Below are positions 54,730 to 62,776 of a DNA stretch of 64,000 nucleotides, piece after piece; the first letter of the stretch is position 1, and every line of letters starts with the position of its first letter. The stretch is from a bacterium (GTDB lineage: Bacteria > Armatimonadota > Abditibacteriia > Abditibacteriales > Abditibacteriaceae). Both the position numbers and the translations under genes were made by a program. Below the pieces are notes generated by a model, which was not told the DNA's origin, searched no databases, and saw nothing but the letters and a program-made list of their open reading frames with translations. The DNA lies in the NCBI GenBank assembly GCA_004172935.1, contig SDZD01000013.1:62001-126000 (forward strand). Reading direction: 5' to 3'.

Positions 54730-55410
54730 CTAAGTCAAGCTTCCAAAGGCACAACCCGTCAGATGCCCCGCACCTGTGTTCCACACAAATTTGACAGCCT
54801 CAGGAGCGCCTTCGACAATCACCGGGCAAACGTTAACCCGCTTTCTCGATTCCTGAATTTGGATAAGACGGGTCTTAGGGCTTTTGAAACTGCGGTCGAA
54901 GCGAATGGTTGCCCCTTCAATGAGGTTGCAAAGCCCCGCAGCTGCCAGTTTTTTATGTAAAACGCGAGTAAGAACTGCATCAGCGCAATTATCACTATAA
55001 ATCAGGTGCGGGTCGAGTCCTTCGGGCGTGCGTTCCCCACGGAGAAAAATCGGCGAGTCAGCGCGAAAAACACGGCGTTCGCCGAAGTCGGGAGTTCCCT
55101 CAGCAGCGATCTCAATCACTTCCATGCCGCAACACACCATAGGGTCTGATTGGGCAGCCGACACAATGCGACTCAATAAATCATCGCCAGAGGGCGTATC
55201 AGGCGCCGAAATAAACCAGCGCGCCCCCTCCGAAAAGGAAATACCATCACGCCGCCCACGCCCGCCCTGCAACCATCCCAGCGAATACAGGCTCAGGTTA
55301 TCGTGCAGTGCGTTGTCTGCAAGCCACTTATGCACCCTCCCCGTCAGAAAATGGGGATAAGTGAACGGCACGATTTGATGGTTGGGCGATAGGCTAAAGT
55401 GCAGTCTCAT
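54730..55410 (-). CDS. cas6: Orphan CRISPR endoribonuclease Cas6
   Basis: 226 residues. Cas6 cuts CRISPR precursor RNA within the repeat. Supporting blocks are the N-terminal PFTYPHFLTGRVHKWLA helix (candidate general-base His27), GISFSEGARWFISAPD, FRADSPIFLRG (the family's SPI motif), and the glycine-rich C-terminal KFVWNTGAGHLTGCAFGSL (G.G....G.FG), the hallmark of repeat-associated RAMP endonucleases. The ATG at 55410 begins MRLHFSL; the frame goes 46 codons farther without similarity. No other cas gene or CRISPR array is seen in the window. Located 118 bases upstream of mutS2 on the same strand. Confidence 0.8.
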   Translation of the reverse strand: MRLHFSLSPNHQIVPFTYPHFLTGRVHKWLADNALHDNLSLYSLGWLQGGRGRRDGISFSEGARWFISAPDTPSGDDLLSRIVSAAQSDPMVCCGMEVIEIAAEGTPDFGERRVFRADSPIFLRGERTPEGLDPHLIYSDNCADAVLTRVLHKKLAAAGLCNLIEGATIRFDRSFKSPKTRLIQIQESRKRVNVCPVIVEGAPEAVKFVWNTGAGHLTGCAFGSLT

Positions 55411-55711
55411 CGAAGTGTGGTACAAACAATGAACGCCAGTGAACCGACGAATTGTACTGGTGACTACCGGATGCTCTCCACTGTAGCCGCTTTTTATTCG
55501 AGATATATTAGCCGATGAAAATAGGTTTGGGCGGAATAAATCGGCCAAAAGTTGAGAAATTTACAAAGTTTTTTCCCTCAAAATTAAATTGGCGCCTCTT
55601 AACCTCTACTTAAACAGAAAATATGAGTGAAAACAGCAAGAATATGAGTCATTTATCCTTTGCTTGAACACCCCCTCTCCCTGTTCAACAAGTGGGCCTA
55701 CGCCTACAAAT
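55411..55711. other. AT-rich gap between cas6 and the GH43 gene
   Basis: About 300 bases with no supported gene. It is AT-rich around 55549-55660 and probably carries the cas6 promoter on the minus strand. I looked for CRISPR repeats here and found only a 10-base direct repeat (AATATGAGTG/AATATGAGTC), which is not enough. Confidence 0.4.
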
Positions 55712-55749
55712 ACGAAAAAGGGGCCATGCATATGCATAGCCCCTTTCGT
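55712..55749 (-). terminator. Terminator of the GH43 gene
   Basis: On the minus strand ACGAAAGGGGC and GCCCCTTTTTCGT pair, with the self-complementary ATGCATATGCAT as loop, and TTTTT follows. It lies a few bases beyond the GH43 stop codon at 55761. Confidence 0.85.
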
Positions 55750-55760
55750 ACTTCCATCAT

Positions 55761-57032
55761 TTACATCACATCGGTATTGAGCACCGACGAAGTCACGCTC
55801 TGCCCCGACTCCAGAGTCGCGCGCGCCGCCAGCTTATGGAAGCCGACTGGCGCCCCACTCCAAACGAAACTCGTCTCCCCCGCCGCAACCTCGCCAATCT
55901 TGGTGGCTCCCGAAAAGAGTTCGATGCTGTGTGCCTTCGCCCCGTTGGGGAAGGTGACTCCGATCACAATATCCGACTCGCTCAAATAAGGCCCCTTGTC
56001 GTCAATCGAAATCGCGATTTCGATGGGCCGAAGCGGTGGTCCCTCCAGCGTGGGGATAATCGACTCGATAGTCCCATCAGCCGCAAAGATCATGCGGTCG
56101 ATGAAAACGCGGCGGTCAACATCGCCCTTGTGACAATGGTACACGCAGTACCACTCGTCGGTGCCGGGAATCTGAATCGTCGAGTGATGCCCCGGCCCCA
56201 CGACCTCAATGTCGCGCCGCGAAGTCAACACCGGATTATTCGGCGCCAATTCCCACGGCCCCAGCGGAGAAGTCGAAGTCGCGTAATGCACTCGGTAAGA
56301 GTGCTTGTCGTCATTCGAGGCGAAATCACCCGGCGACCACATCAGATAATAGGTGCCGTTGCGCTTGAAAACGTGACTGGCTTCGATATGGTCAAGGCCA
56401 GCCCAACGTTCGCCCGACTTATAAGTCGTGATGGTGGGAATCTCCTCGCTCGCAAACGACACCATATCGTCGCTCAACTCGCACACCGAAAGGTGCATCC
56501 CAATCGGGAACCCGCGCCCTTCCAACCACGAACCGGGAACAGCGCCCCAGTAAAAGTACGCCTTTCCATCGTCATCGACGAACACCATCGGGTCGATAGC
56601 CGACATATCATCGCGGAACTCCACAATCGGCTTGCCCAAAGCATCGCGGAATGGCCCAGTCGGCGAGTCGCTTACTGCAACCCCCATACGCGATTGGGCA
56701 CAGAAGTAAAAGTAGTAGCGCCCGTTGCGCTCTGCCGCACAAGGCGCCCACGCATCGCCTAACTCGCGCGCCCAGCTAACATCGACGAACCGAAGTATTG
56801 GCCCCTCACTTTTCCAGTTGCGCAAATCGGACGACGACCACACGGCAAAGCCATGACCTTCGCCCGCAGCATTGCCGTGAAAAGCCGTCGAGGACGTATA
56901 CATGCCAGCATTGGTGGCGTAGATGTAATAGCGCTCGCCAAACAGTTCGGCGTGCGGGTCAGCCGCATAAATGGGGATGACGGGATTCCCGATCCCTTCA
57001 AGCTCTTGTGGGTTAGGTGCAGACGAAGACAT
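55761..57032 (-). CDS. Glycoside hydrolase family 43 protein
   Basis: 423 residues. Five-bladed propeller with the GH43 catalytic triad in the expected order: Asp in IYAADPHAELFGERYYIY, Asp in SAIDPMVFVDDDGKAYFYWG, Glu in GLDHIEASHVFKRNGTYYL. GH43 enzymes cleave arabinan or xylan side chains. The last 80 residues (ESDIVIGVTFPNGAKAHSIE, ELFSGATKIGEV) form an Ig-like module. No signal peptide is seen, so an intracellular action on imported oligosaccharides, or an unrecognised export path, must be assumed. ATG at 57032 preferred over GTG at 57065. Confidence 0.88.
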   Translation of the reverse strand: MSSSAPNPQELEGIGNPVIPIYAADPHAELFGERYYIYATNAGMYTSSTAFHGNAAGEGHGFAVWSSSDLRNWKSEGPILRFVDVSWARELGDAWAPCAAERNGRYYFYFCAQSRMGVAVSDSPTGPFRDALGKPIVEFRDDMSAIDPMVFVDDDGKAYFYWGAVPGSWLEGRGFPIGMHLSVCELSDDMVSFASEEIPTITTYKSGERWAGLDHIEASHVFKRNGTYYLMWSPGDFASNDDKHSYRVHYATSTSPLGPWELAPNNPVLTSRRDIEVVGPGHHSTIQIPGTDEWYCVYHCHKGDVDRRVFIDRMIFAADGTIESIIPTLEGPPLRPIEIAISIDDKGPYLSESDIVIGVTFPNGAKAHSIELFSGATKIGEVAAGETSFVWSGAPVGFHKLAARATLESGQSVTSSVLNTDVM

Positions 57033-57097
57033 AGCGTGGATGCAATTTGAACGCACTGGCACCACATGTCAACGCCAAACCACAAAATTCACCGCTT

Positions 57098-58135
57098 CTA
57101 CTCGCTCTTGATGTCGAAAAAGCGCGCATGGCGCCGCACCTGACTGTGGCTGAACTCCTCACCATGACTGAAAACGCGCCCCTCTTTCTCTTCAGCCGGT
57201 AAGTTCTTCCAGTCACGGCATTCCACACAACAGCAACCTTCAAATTCGGCCATGCATTTGTCGCACTGCAAAAACAGCAAATGGCAATCGGTGTTGGCGC
57301 AGTTGCGATGCGTATCGGATAACTCGCCGCACTGGTGGCAATGGCTGATGATTTCATCGCCGATTCTCTCGCTTCGACGCCCATCGAAAACGAAATTCTT
57401 GCCCTTGAATTTGTTCTCCAAATTCTGCTCGCGCACCTGACGCACATATTCCAGAATGCCGCCCTCAAGGTGATACACCTTCTCAAAACCCCGATACATC
57501 AAGTAAGCACTCGCCTTCTCGCATCGAATGCCACCAGTGCAATACATGATGATGTTCTTGTCCTTATCCTCGTCCAAAAGCTCGGCGGCCATCGGCAACT
57601 GCTGGCGGAAAGTATCGCTCGGCACTTCAAGCGCGCCCTCGAAATGCCCGATTTCGTACTCGTAATAATTGCGCATATCCACCACCACCGTATCCGGCTG
57701 TGATGTCAGTTCATTGAACTCCTGTGCCTTCAGGTACTGCCCCACTCGCTCCACCGAAAATTCGGGGTCGTCAATGCCATCAGCCACAATCTTAGGACGC
57801 ACCTTCACGTTCAACACCCAGAACGATTTACCATCGTCCTCCGCCGCCATATTCAAACGAATGCCCCGCAAAAACTCGAACGAATCCAGATAGGTCTTGA
57901 ACGCCTCGAAGTTAGCCGTCGGAACGCTCAATTGGGCATTGATGCCCTCGTTCGCCACGTAAATTCGCCCCAGCACGCCCAGCTTTTCGAATTGCGTATA
58001 CAGCGCATCCCGGAACTCCTTCGGGTCGGCGACTGGATGGTACTTATAAAAGGAGATGGTCTGGCGCGGCGTCGGGTCGGCAGCGAGTCGCTCTTTTAGT
58101 TCCGCCTGTGAAATAAGATTGCGAAGTTCGGACAT
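57098..58135 (-). CDS. trhO: tRNA uridine(34) hydroxylase TrhO (YceA)
   Basis: 345 residues of the YceA/UPF0176 family, oxygen-dependent hydroxylation of wobble U34 towards ho5U. N-terminal acylphosphatase-like domain ([32 protein letters not shown]) and a rhodanese domain with the active cysteine in [18 protein letters not shown] Cys-rich tail ([36 protein letters not shown]) is seen in the longer Gram-positive type. ATG at 58135 matches the usual MSELRNLIS start; the frame extends upstream without support. Confidence 0.94.
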   Translation of the reverse strand: MSELRNLISQAELKERLAADPTPRQTISFYKYHPVADPKEFRDALYTQFEKLGVLGRIYVANEGINAQLSVPTANFEAFKTYLDSFEFLRGIRLNMAAEDDGKSFWVLNVKVRPKIVADGIDDPEFSVERVGQYLKAQEFNELTSQPDTVVVDMRNYYEYEIGHFEGALEVPSDTFRQQLPMAAELLDEDKDKNIIMYCTGGIRCEKASAYLMYRGFEKVYHLEGGILEYVRQVREQNLENKFKGKNFVFDGRRSERIGDEIISHCHQCGELSDTHRNCANTDCHLLFLQCDKCMAEFEGCCCVECRDWKNLPAEEKEGRVFSHGEEFSHSQVRRHARFFDIKSE

Positions 58136-58401
58136 CAATATATTAATTTTACCGCCCTCACAAATACGAGCTATCGTACCAGATAGAATCTGACAAGTTG
58201 CCCCCTTCATACAACACGCAACAGGCCTCAAACACCCGCAATTTCACCTCACTCGATTGTGCTAACTCGTGCAATTTTTGATTGGTATACCTCGCATGTA
58301 AATTTCTTAACTTTTGCTCAATAAACCAAAACTTCCGAGAACATATGCTTTCATATTTAACGCCCACGTAATCCAGCGTTGATATAGTTTGTCGAATCCC
58401 C

Positions 58402-58920
58402 ATGCATACGAGTCAAGAAACTCTCACTCCTAAGCAGCAGTTCGTCTGCGCTTCAATCGTGTTTTCGGTTCTCTTTGCCTTCTCTAGCGTTTTCGTTTAC
58501 GCCTACTGGAAAGGCAATCAAGTGCGAACCAGTCAGGAACAAACCCAAATCCTTCAACAGCAAAGGTTTGCAGATATGGAGCTAAGCCAAAAAGCCCTCC
58601 GCATTGCTCGCGGCCATCGCGGCCAAGCTTTCAACACCCAATTCCAAGAAGTGAAAACTGACACAACAGACGCGGCTTCCAGTTGGATGCTCTTTAGATA
58701 CTACCCACCTGTCAAAGAAGGTCTCCAACCAGCCTCTCCTATTGTCGCAACTTCCGATTCCCCGACCAAATGGGGGGTCTATCCCACTGGCGTTGTGCAA
58801 GTGCCGAAGAACACGCAACTGGGCCTCTACAAACTTCAGTACCCAGCAGGAGAATATCTGTTCGAGGTCGTTTTGAGCGAGGAAGAAAAAAAGCAAACAG
58901 CTCGTAAAACAACGCCCTAA
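58402..58920 (+). CDS. Small single-pass membrane protein, unknown function
   Basis: 172 residues. A membrane helix (FVCASIVFSVLFAFSSVFVYAYW, about residues 14-36) follows a short polar N-terminus; behind it lies a Gln-rich coil (TSQEQTQILQQQRFADMELSQ) and an exported domain (LFRYYPPVKEGLQP, GVYPTGVVQVPKNTQLG). Not recognised. Its stop overlaps that of the convergent gene on the minus strand by four bases. Confidence 0.5.
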   Translation: MHTSQETLTPKQQFVCASIVFSVLFAFSSVFVYAYWKGNQVRTSQEQTQILQQQRFADMELSQKALRIARGHRGQAFNTQFQEVKTDTTDAASSWMLFRYYPPVKEGLQPASPIVATSDSPTKWGVYPTGVVQVPKNTQLGLYKLQYPAGEYLFEVVLSEEEKKQTARKTTP

Positions 58921-60245
58921 AACCTAAAAAACTTGTCTCCGGCCGTCATTCCACAGGAAGTGCCCAAAAGCGGCACTTCTAGCAATCGGGCCACCGCCAC
59001 CGCATAAGCCATTGGCTCACGGTCTATCGAGCGATACGAAACCTCGACATCGCGCAATGCCCTCCCCTCGGCCTCACGTCGTTCCAGCGACACACCCCGC
59101 GCTTCCGGCTCCCACTCCACCGAACCCAGCATATAACCAACTCCCACACGCACCTCTTCAAGTTCCTCAAGTCGATCAAGGCAGGTCACCACCAAACCAT
59201 CGACTCGCCCATCGGCCCGCATCGCATAACGCAATAAACAAAGGTCGAGCCACCCCGCCCGAAACGCCCCCTGCCACTCGTTAGTCGGGTTGTGCGGCTC
59301 ATGCAGCGCGCGAGTCACGTCCTCATCTTCAGTGGGAAATGGCCCCGCCCCATGTCGCGTCTGGTACGCGCGAGTCAGCCCCAAAACCGTCGTCATGACA
59401 TCGGCACCGGTTTCTTCTATCAAAGCCAACGCATTAGCCGAGGTCGTCCGCGACCACGTCGTATAAGGATGAAATCCCCAATCCTCATCCAACAACACCC
59501 CCTGCGCCCCTTCAAAAATCGTCTCCCCCGCCTTCTGCATTCGGGTCGCCAGAAAATCCGCCTCCACCACCTTCACCCGACTGGCGATGAAAGCAAAAAC
59601 CTCGCAAGCCGCCTCCAACTCATCCTCGCTATTCAACTGCTCCAACAGGGGAAACACCCGTTCGGCCACAACCCGCCCTGGAAGCCGCTGAAGCGCGGGC
59701 ATCAAACCATCTAACAATCGCCTCTTATGGTCGCGATGCCACTCCAATTTTCGCCGAAGTATCACCTCGTTACCGAGGTCGCCAAACCGAAGCACCTCAC
59801 GCTCATAATCCAACGCATCGGCAGCGGTTTCCCCAATCCCCATTCCACACGAGCCATGCTTGTCGGCGCCACGCGCGATTTCGCGCAGGCGGTTCGCCAC
59901 CACCTGATAGGGAGTCGTCACCAATGCCCGACTATCGACATACATCCTCTCAAACCCATCCATCACCCCGATAGCCCGTAAAGCCTCCCATTCATGATAA
60001 AGCGCCAACGGGTTGACCATCATATACCGCGACAAAAAGGTCTCCGTCCCCTCAACCAAAGTCCCGCTGCCAAATTGGTGGAACACATGACACCGCCCCC
60101 GTTCATCCACAACCGTATGCGCTGCCTGCGCCCCCCCATTGTAGCGCACAACCAAACCCGCCCCACGCCGAACCAGCGCGTCAGTAACCGAACCCTTCCC
60201 CGCATCCCCAAAAGTGAGGTCAGTAACAACTATCGCCCTATGCAT
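58917..60245 (-). CDS. Divergent adenylosuccinate synthetase-like ligase
   Basis: 442 residues. The fold and GTP site are those of PurA: VVTDLTFGDAGKGSVTD (GDEGKG with Glu replaced by Ala; catalytic Asp14 kept), GGAQAAHTVV (catalytic His43 kept, the IMP-binding Asn of GGHNAGHT is Gln), EGAQGVLLDEDWGFHPYTT, and RHGAGPFPTE. The IMP block GTTGRGIGP reads GSCGMGIGE, and the aspartate loop TTGR.RR before GWLD is replaced by NEWQGAFRAGWLD. The changes hit both substrate sites, so this is probably not a housekeeping PurA but a relative with another amino donor or purine. ATG at 60245 gives the family start; another in-frame ATG at 60284 lies beyond a terminator-like hairpin. Confidence 0.8.
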   Translation of the reverse strand: MHRAIVVTDLTFGDAGKGSVTDALVRRGAGLVVRYNGGAQAAHTVVDERGRCHVFHQFGSGTLVEGTETFLSRYMMVNPLALYHEWEALRAIGVMDGFERMYVDSRALVTTPYQVVANRLREIARGADKHGSCGMGIGETAADALDYEREVLRFGDLGNEVILRRKLEWHRDHKRRLLDGLMPALQRLPGRVVAERVFPLLEQLNSEDELEAACEVFAFIASRVKVVEADFLATRMQKAGETIFEGAQGVLLDEDWGFHPYTTWSRTTSANALALIEETGADVMTTVLGLTRAYQTRHGAGPFPTEDEDVTRALHEPHNPTNEWQGAFRAGWLDLCLLRYAMRADGRVDGLVVTCLDRLEELEEVRVGVGYMLGSVEWEPEARGVSLERREAEGRALRDVEVSYRSIDREPMAYAVAVARLLEVPLLGTSCGMTAGDKFFRF

Positions 60246-60281
60246 AAAAAGAAAACAGGGTTCGGCACCCGCCGAACCCTG
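60246..60281 (-). terminator. Terminator-like hairpin touching the ligase start codon
   Basis: On the minus strand CAGGGTTCGGC and GCCGAACCCTG form a perfect 11-bp stem with a four-base loop, then TTTTCTTTTT, then immediately the ATG at 60245. It ends transcription from the vWA gene side or acts as an attenuator; see the finding. Confidence 0.8.
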
Positions 60282-60289
60282 CATAAAAT

Positions 60290-60351
60290 CCAGCGCGCGA
60301 AGCGCCCCTTATCTGTCGGCGAAGGCTGGGCGCCCGACGAACGCCAGGGCA
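60290..60351. repeat. Intergenic repeat shared with the 51.9-52.1 kb region
   Basis: CCAGCGCGCGAAGCGCCCCT followed by TATCTGTCGGCGAAGGCTGGGCGCCCGAC-type sequence and CCAGGGCA. The same two halves occur separately at 51965-51987 and 52035-52077 with few changes, both in the same orientation. Confidence 0.7.
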
Positions 60352-60371
60352 CGTTGTATAGACCCCCATTT

Positions 60372-60523
60372 TAATGGAGGGACAACCTAATCCGTCAGTA
60401 GAAATGTGCCCCCATTCCAGTTGCTCATTTCCTCTGTAGGGGCGAATCTTGTGTTCGCCCTCAAACAATTCTCTACTGACTAACGGATTAGATTGTCAAT
60501 GAGCAATAATGGAAGGACAACCG
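60372..60523. repeat. Composite repeat with inverted ends and flanking direct repeats
   Basis: An inner pair CTAATCCGTCAGTAGA (60387-60402) and TCTACTGACTAACGGATTAG (60472-60491) is inverted with a four-base bulge. Outside are near-identical direct repeats TAATGGAGGGACAACC (60372-60387) and TAATGGAAGGACAACC (60508-60523). Inside lies an inverted copy (60432-60485) of the palindromic repeat at 2666-2792, with the GGGCGAA...TTCGCCC hairpin. The layout is like a small non-coding mobile element (MITE-like). Confidence 0.6.
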
Positions 60524-60531
60524 CCCGATAA

Positions 60532-61524
60532 CTACAGCCGCTTCCCACCCGGCGCACTCCCTCCCGACGCAACGGGCACGATGCCCGAAGCGACCGGAGC
60601 CGCCGAGCCATTCGCCAATGGCACCAGCGAGCGCGAAGCTGCATCCACCGAACTGCTGTCGAAACCGCTGGCCTTCATCGCCGCCACCGTGTCGTCGATG
60701 CTTTCACCCGACATCACCGAAATCGTTCCAGCAATCAGCGGCGCGATGTCCTGCCAATTCTCTTGCTTGATAACCCGTTCCGCCGGAAGCACCGCCGCCC
60801 AGGCGTTTTGGATGGGGACCGCATCGTAGTGCCCCGTCCCACCGGGCCGAATCACAAAGACATGGAATTTCTCCGAAGCTTGCGCCACCGCATCCTTGAG
60901 CGAAATATCCTCATCCAGCGAAACGCCCAGATACTCTTTGGCGAGGTCGCGCCGCACCGCCCTATAAGGAGCCTCATCGCCGATGATGAACAAGAATCCC
61001 TTCTCCTTTCGTTTCTCGAAAGCGTCGGTATCGACTTGGTTCCCGGCATACCAGAGCGCCATCTCATACGATTCCATGCTCTGCCCGCCGCCCGCTCCTT
61101 CCAGATAGATATTGGAAAGATGCGACTCGGCCAAAGCATCGTCCGCTTCAAATTCACCGACCTGAATAGGCACTTGGTCACTCGTCGCATCGCCGATGGC
61201 AGCAAAGCAAATCTGCGGGTCAGTAACGATTTTTCCGTCAACAACCAGCTTCATCAGCTTGCTCAAATCCTGAATCAACAGGCTCGGAATCTGCGACATG
61301 CTCCCGGTAACATCGAGCCACACCATGATGGGCGTCGCGGGCTGCTTGCCGGGGACATCACGCGACTCACGGCGCAGTTTCTTGGTCACATCAAGCGATG
61401 GGTGCAGTAAAGGAGCAGCCCCCGCTCGTGCGGCGGCATCATGAGTAAAGGCGGTAGCGCCGGTTGCGGCGCGCATGTTGGCGCGAGTTGCGCTGGCAGA
61501 CGAATCGAAATATCCACTTCCCAT
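60532..61524 (-). CDS. vWA-domain protein
   Basis: 330 residues, no signal peptide. A von Willebrand A domain starts near residue 65 with a proper metal site (MVWLDVTGSMSQIP, D71-x-T-x-S), IGDATSDQVPIQVGEF and FLFIIGDEAPY. The C-terminal end is low-complexity (Ala/Ser/Gly/Pro). vWA proteins act as metal-dependent adaptors. Preceded by a strong AGGAGAGGAAAG ribosome site and, 56 bases upstream, by a J-domain/kinase-like gene that is almost surely in the same operon. Confidence 0.85.
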   Translation of the reverse strand: MGSGYFDSSASATRANMRAATGATAFTHDAAARAGAAPLLHPSLDVTKKLRRESRDVPGKQPATPIMVWLDVTGSMSQIPSLLIQDLSKLMKLVVDGKIVTDPQICFAAIGDATSDQVPIQVGEFEADDALAESHLSNIYLEGAGGGQSMESYEMALWYAGNQVDTDAFEKRKEKGFLFIIGDEAPYRAVRRDLAKEYLGVSLDEDISLKDAVAQASEKFHVFVIRPGGTGHYDAVPIQNAWAAVLPAERVIKQENWQDIAPLIAGTISVMSGESIDDTVAAMKASGFDSSSVDAASRSLVPLANGSAAPVASGIVPVASGGSAPGGKRL

Positions 61525-61580
61525 TGGTACTTTCCTCTCCTAGAGGGCTTGCACAGCCATAAGGCCGCGCGGATCGTTGG

Positions 61581-62720
61581 TCAGGGTATGACCATGTGTG
61601 AGTAGGTGCGTTTACCAAGCAGGTTTCCCAACTCGTTATGCAGCATTTCAGCGTCCTGAGGACGGCGGCCCGCTATTGGGTCCAAACAGCGCAGCAAAGC
61701 CCAACGCAAATCATTGGGAACGGTGTCAGGCACCTGGCATGTCGCCGGGTTGCCGCCCATCATGTAAATTGCCGTCGAAGCCGCCATGAAAATATCAGCA
61801 GCTGGCAAAGCCACTTCCTTGCGCAGCAGTTCGGGCGGATAATAATCCTGATACGCCGGATTAATCGCCACCACATGCTCTTCCCCAATTTTGGCAGCAC
61901 AGGCCCAGTCCAGCAGCACAAGGCCATGCTCATCAGGGAAAACTAGCACGTGGTCGGGAGTCACTCCGCCATGAATGTAGCCCTTCAAATGCGCCATCCA
62001 CAGCGTTAAAAGTAACCTTCTAAAAATCCACCACACATGCCTCGGCTCGATGCCGTCAGGGAATATATCCCTGCGCAGCGTCTCCGCCGTGTAACAGCGT
62101 CCTTTGGGAACTCGTAAAAGGTTGGCCCGGTGTTTCGCCTTGTCCTCATCTAAAATGGAAAAGGTCGCCACCGGATGCGGGGCATACGCCCGTTGCGTCG
62201 CAAAAAACGATTCCGATACCGGGTCGGCTTCCGGTAACTGGAAAGATTTCAGAACGGAAAATTCACGTTCTAGCAAATCGTTATCGTTCACATCGCGAGT
62301 GTACTTCACGAAATTCGAATGCTCGACATCGTTGTCGTACTCAACTCTGTGGACGCTGGAAAAAACGCCCTCAGCAATCAGCGCAGTCAGCGTCAACGTC
62401 TTGCCGCGCACCACGAACTCAACAGGCGTATAAGCCGAAGCGCCATACCCATTCCTATCCCCATACGTGCCGAACTCGATTTTCTCCCGCGCCAGACTTT
62501 CCCACTTCGACAGCGATTGAAACACCTCGGTAGCCAACTCTTTGTCAGCGCTCAAAGCGTTGTCTGGATGGCAATTCTTCGTGAAAGTCCGCAGTTGAGA
62601 CTTCAAAGCCATCAACTTATCCGCAGATGCCCCGACCAAATTGCCGAACACATCCTCAGGGCAAGTCGCATTACCAAAGGCCCCGGCCATCGCTTCCAAA
62701 TTGGAGCGTGTTGCAATCAT
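61581..62720 (-). CDS. J-domain / protein kinase-like protein, probable pseudokinase
   Basis: 379 residues. Residues 35-80 resemble a J domain with the HPD triad (KNCHPDN, H51-P52-D53) and following helix VFQSLSKWESLAREKI. Residues about 105-360 resemble a protein kinase: glycine-loop-like EGVFSSVHRV, Lys in FVKYT, Glu in LEREFSVL, then YIHGGVTPDHVLV in place of HRDLKPEN, and LLDWA in place of DFG. The catalytic Asp and the Asn of the loop are replaced by Gly and His, so catalysis is doubtful. PPELLRKEVALPAADIFM and the RRPQDAEMLHNEL end fit the kinase C-lobe. GGAGAAAGAG precedes the ATG. Confidence 0.75.
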   Translation of the reverse strand: MIATRSNLEAMAGAFGNATCPEDVFGNLVGASADKLMALKSQLRTFTKNCHPDNALSADKELATEVFQSLSKWESLAREKIEFGTYGDRNGYGASAYTPVEFVVRGKTLTLTALIAEGVFSSVHRVEYDNDVEHSNFVKYTRDVNDNDLLEREFSVLKSFQLPEADPVSESFFATQRAYAPHPVATFSILDEDKAKHRANLLRVPKGRCYTAETLRRDIFPDGIEPRHVWWIFRRLLLTLWMAHLKGYIHGGVTPDHVLVFPDEHGLVLLDWACAAKIGEEHVVAINPAYQDYYPPELLRKEVALPAADIFMAASTAIYMMGGNPATCQVPDTVPNDLRWALLRCLDPIAGRRPQDAEMLHNELGNLLGKRTYSHMVIP

Positions 62721-62776
62721 TTTTGCTCTTTCTCCATATTATCAGAGAAATGCAAAGCAGACCTTATATCCACTTA

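Noticed and set aside
55411..55760. CRISPR array beside cas6
   Set aside because: No repeated 25-40 base units with spacers are present on either side of cas6; only a 10-base repetition.
55836..56762. 308-codon plus-strand frame opposite the GH43 gene
   Set aside because: Shadow of a well-supported catalytic domain on the other strand; Arg/His/Pro-rich translation without any motif.
58158..58403. 81-codon frame on the minus strand between trhO and the small membrane protein gene
   Set aside because: No recognised domain, no ribosome site, and unusual residue composition; it starts inside the divergent promoter region of the next gene. Left out as unsupported.
58917..60245. Assignment as PurZ (2-aminoadenine phage genome enzyme)
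   Set aside because: Reported PurZ proteins replace the catalytic Asp of the GDEGKG motif; here the Asp is kept and other residues change, and there are no phage genes nearby.
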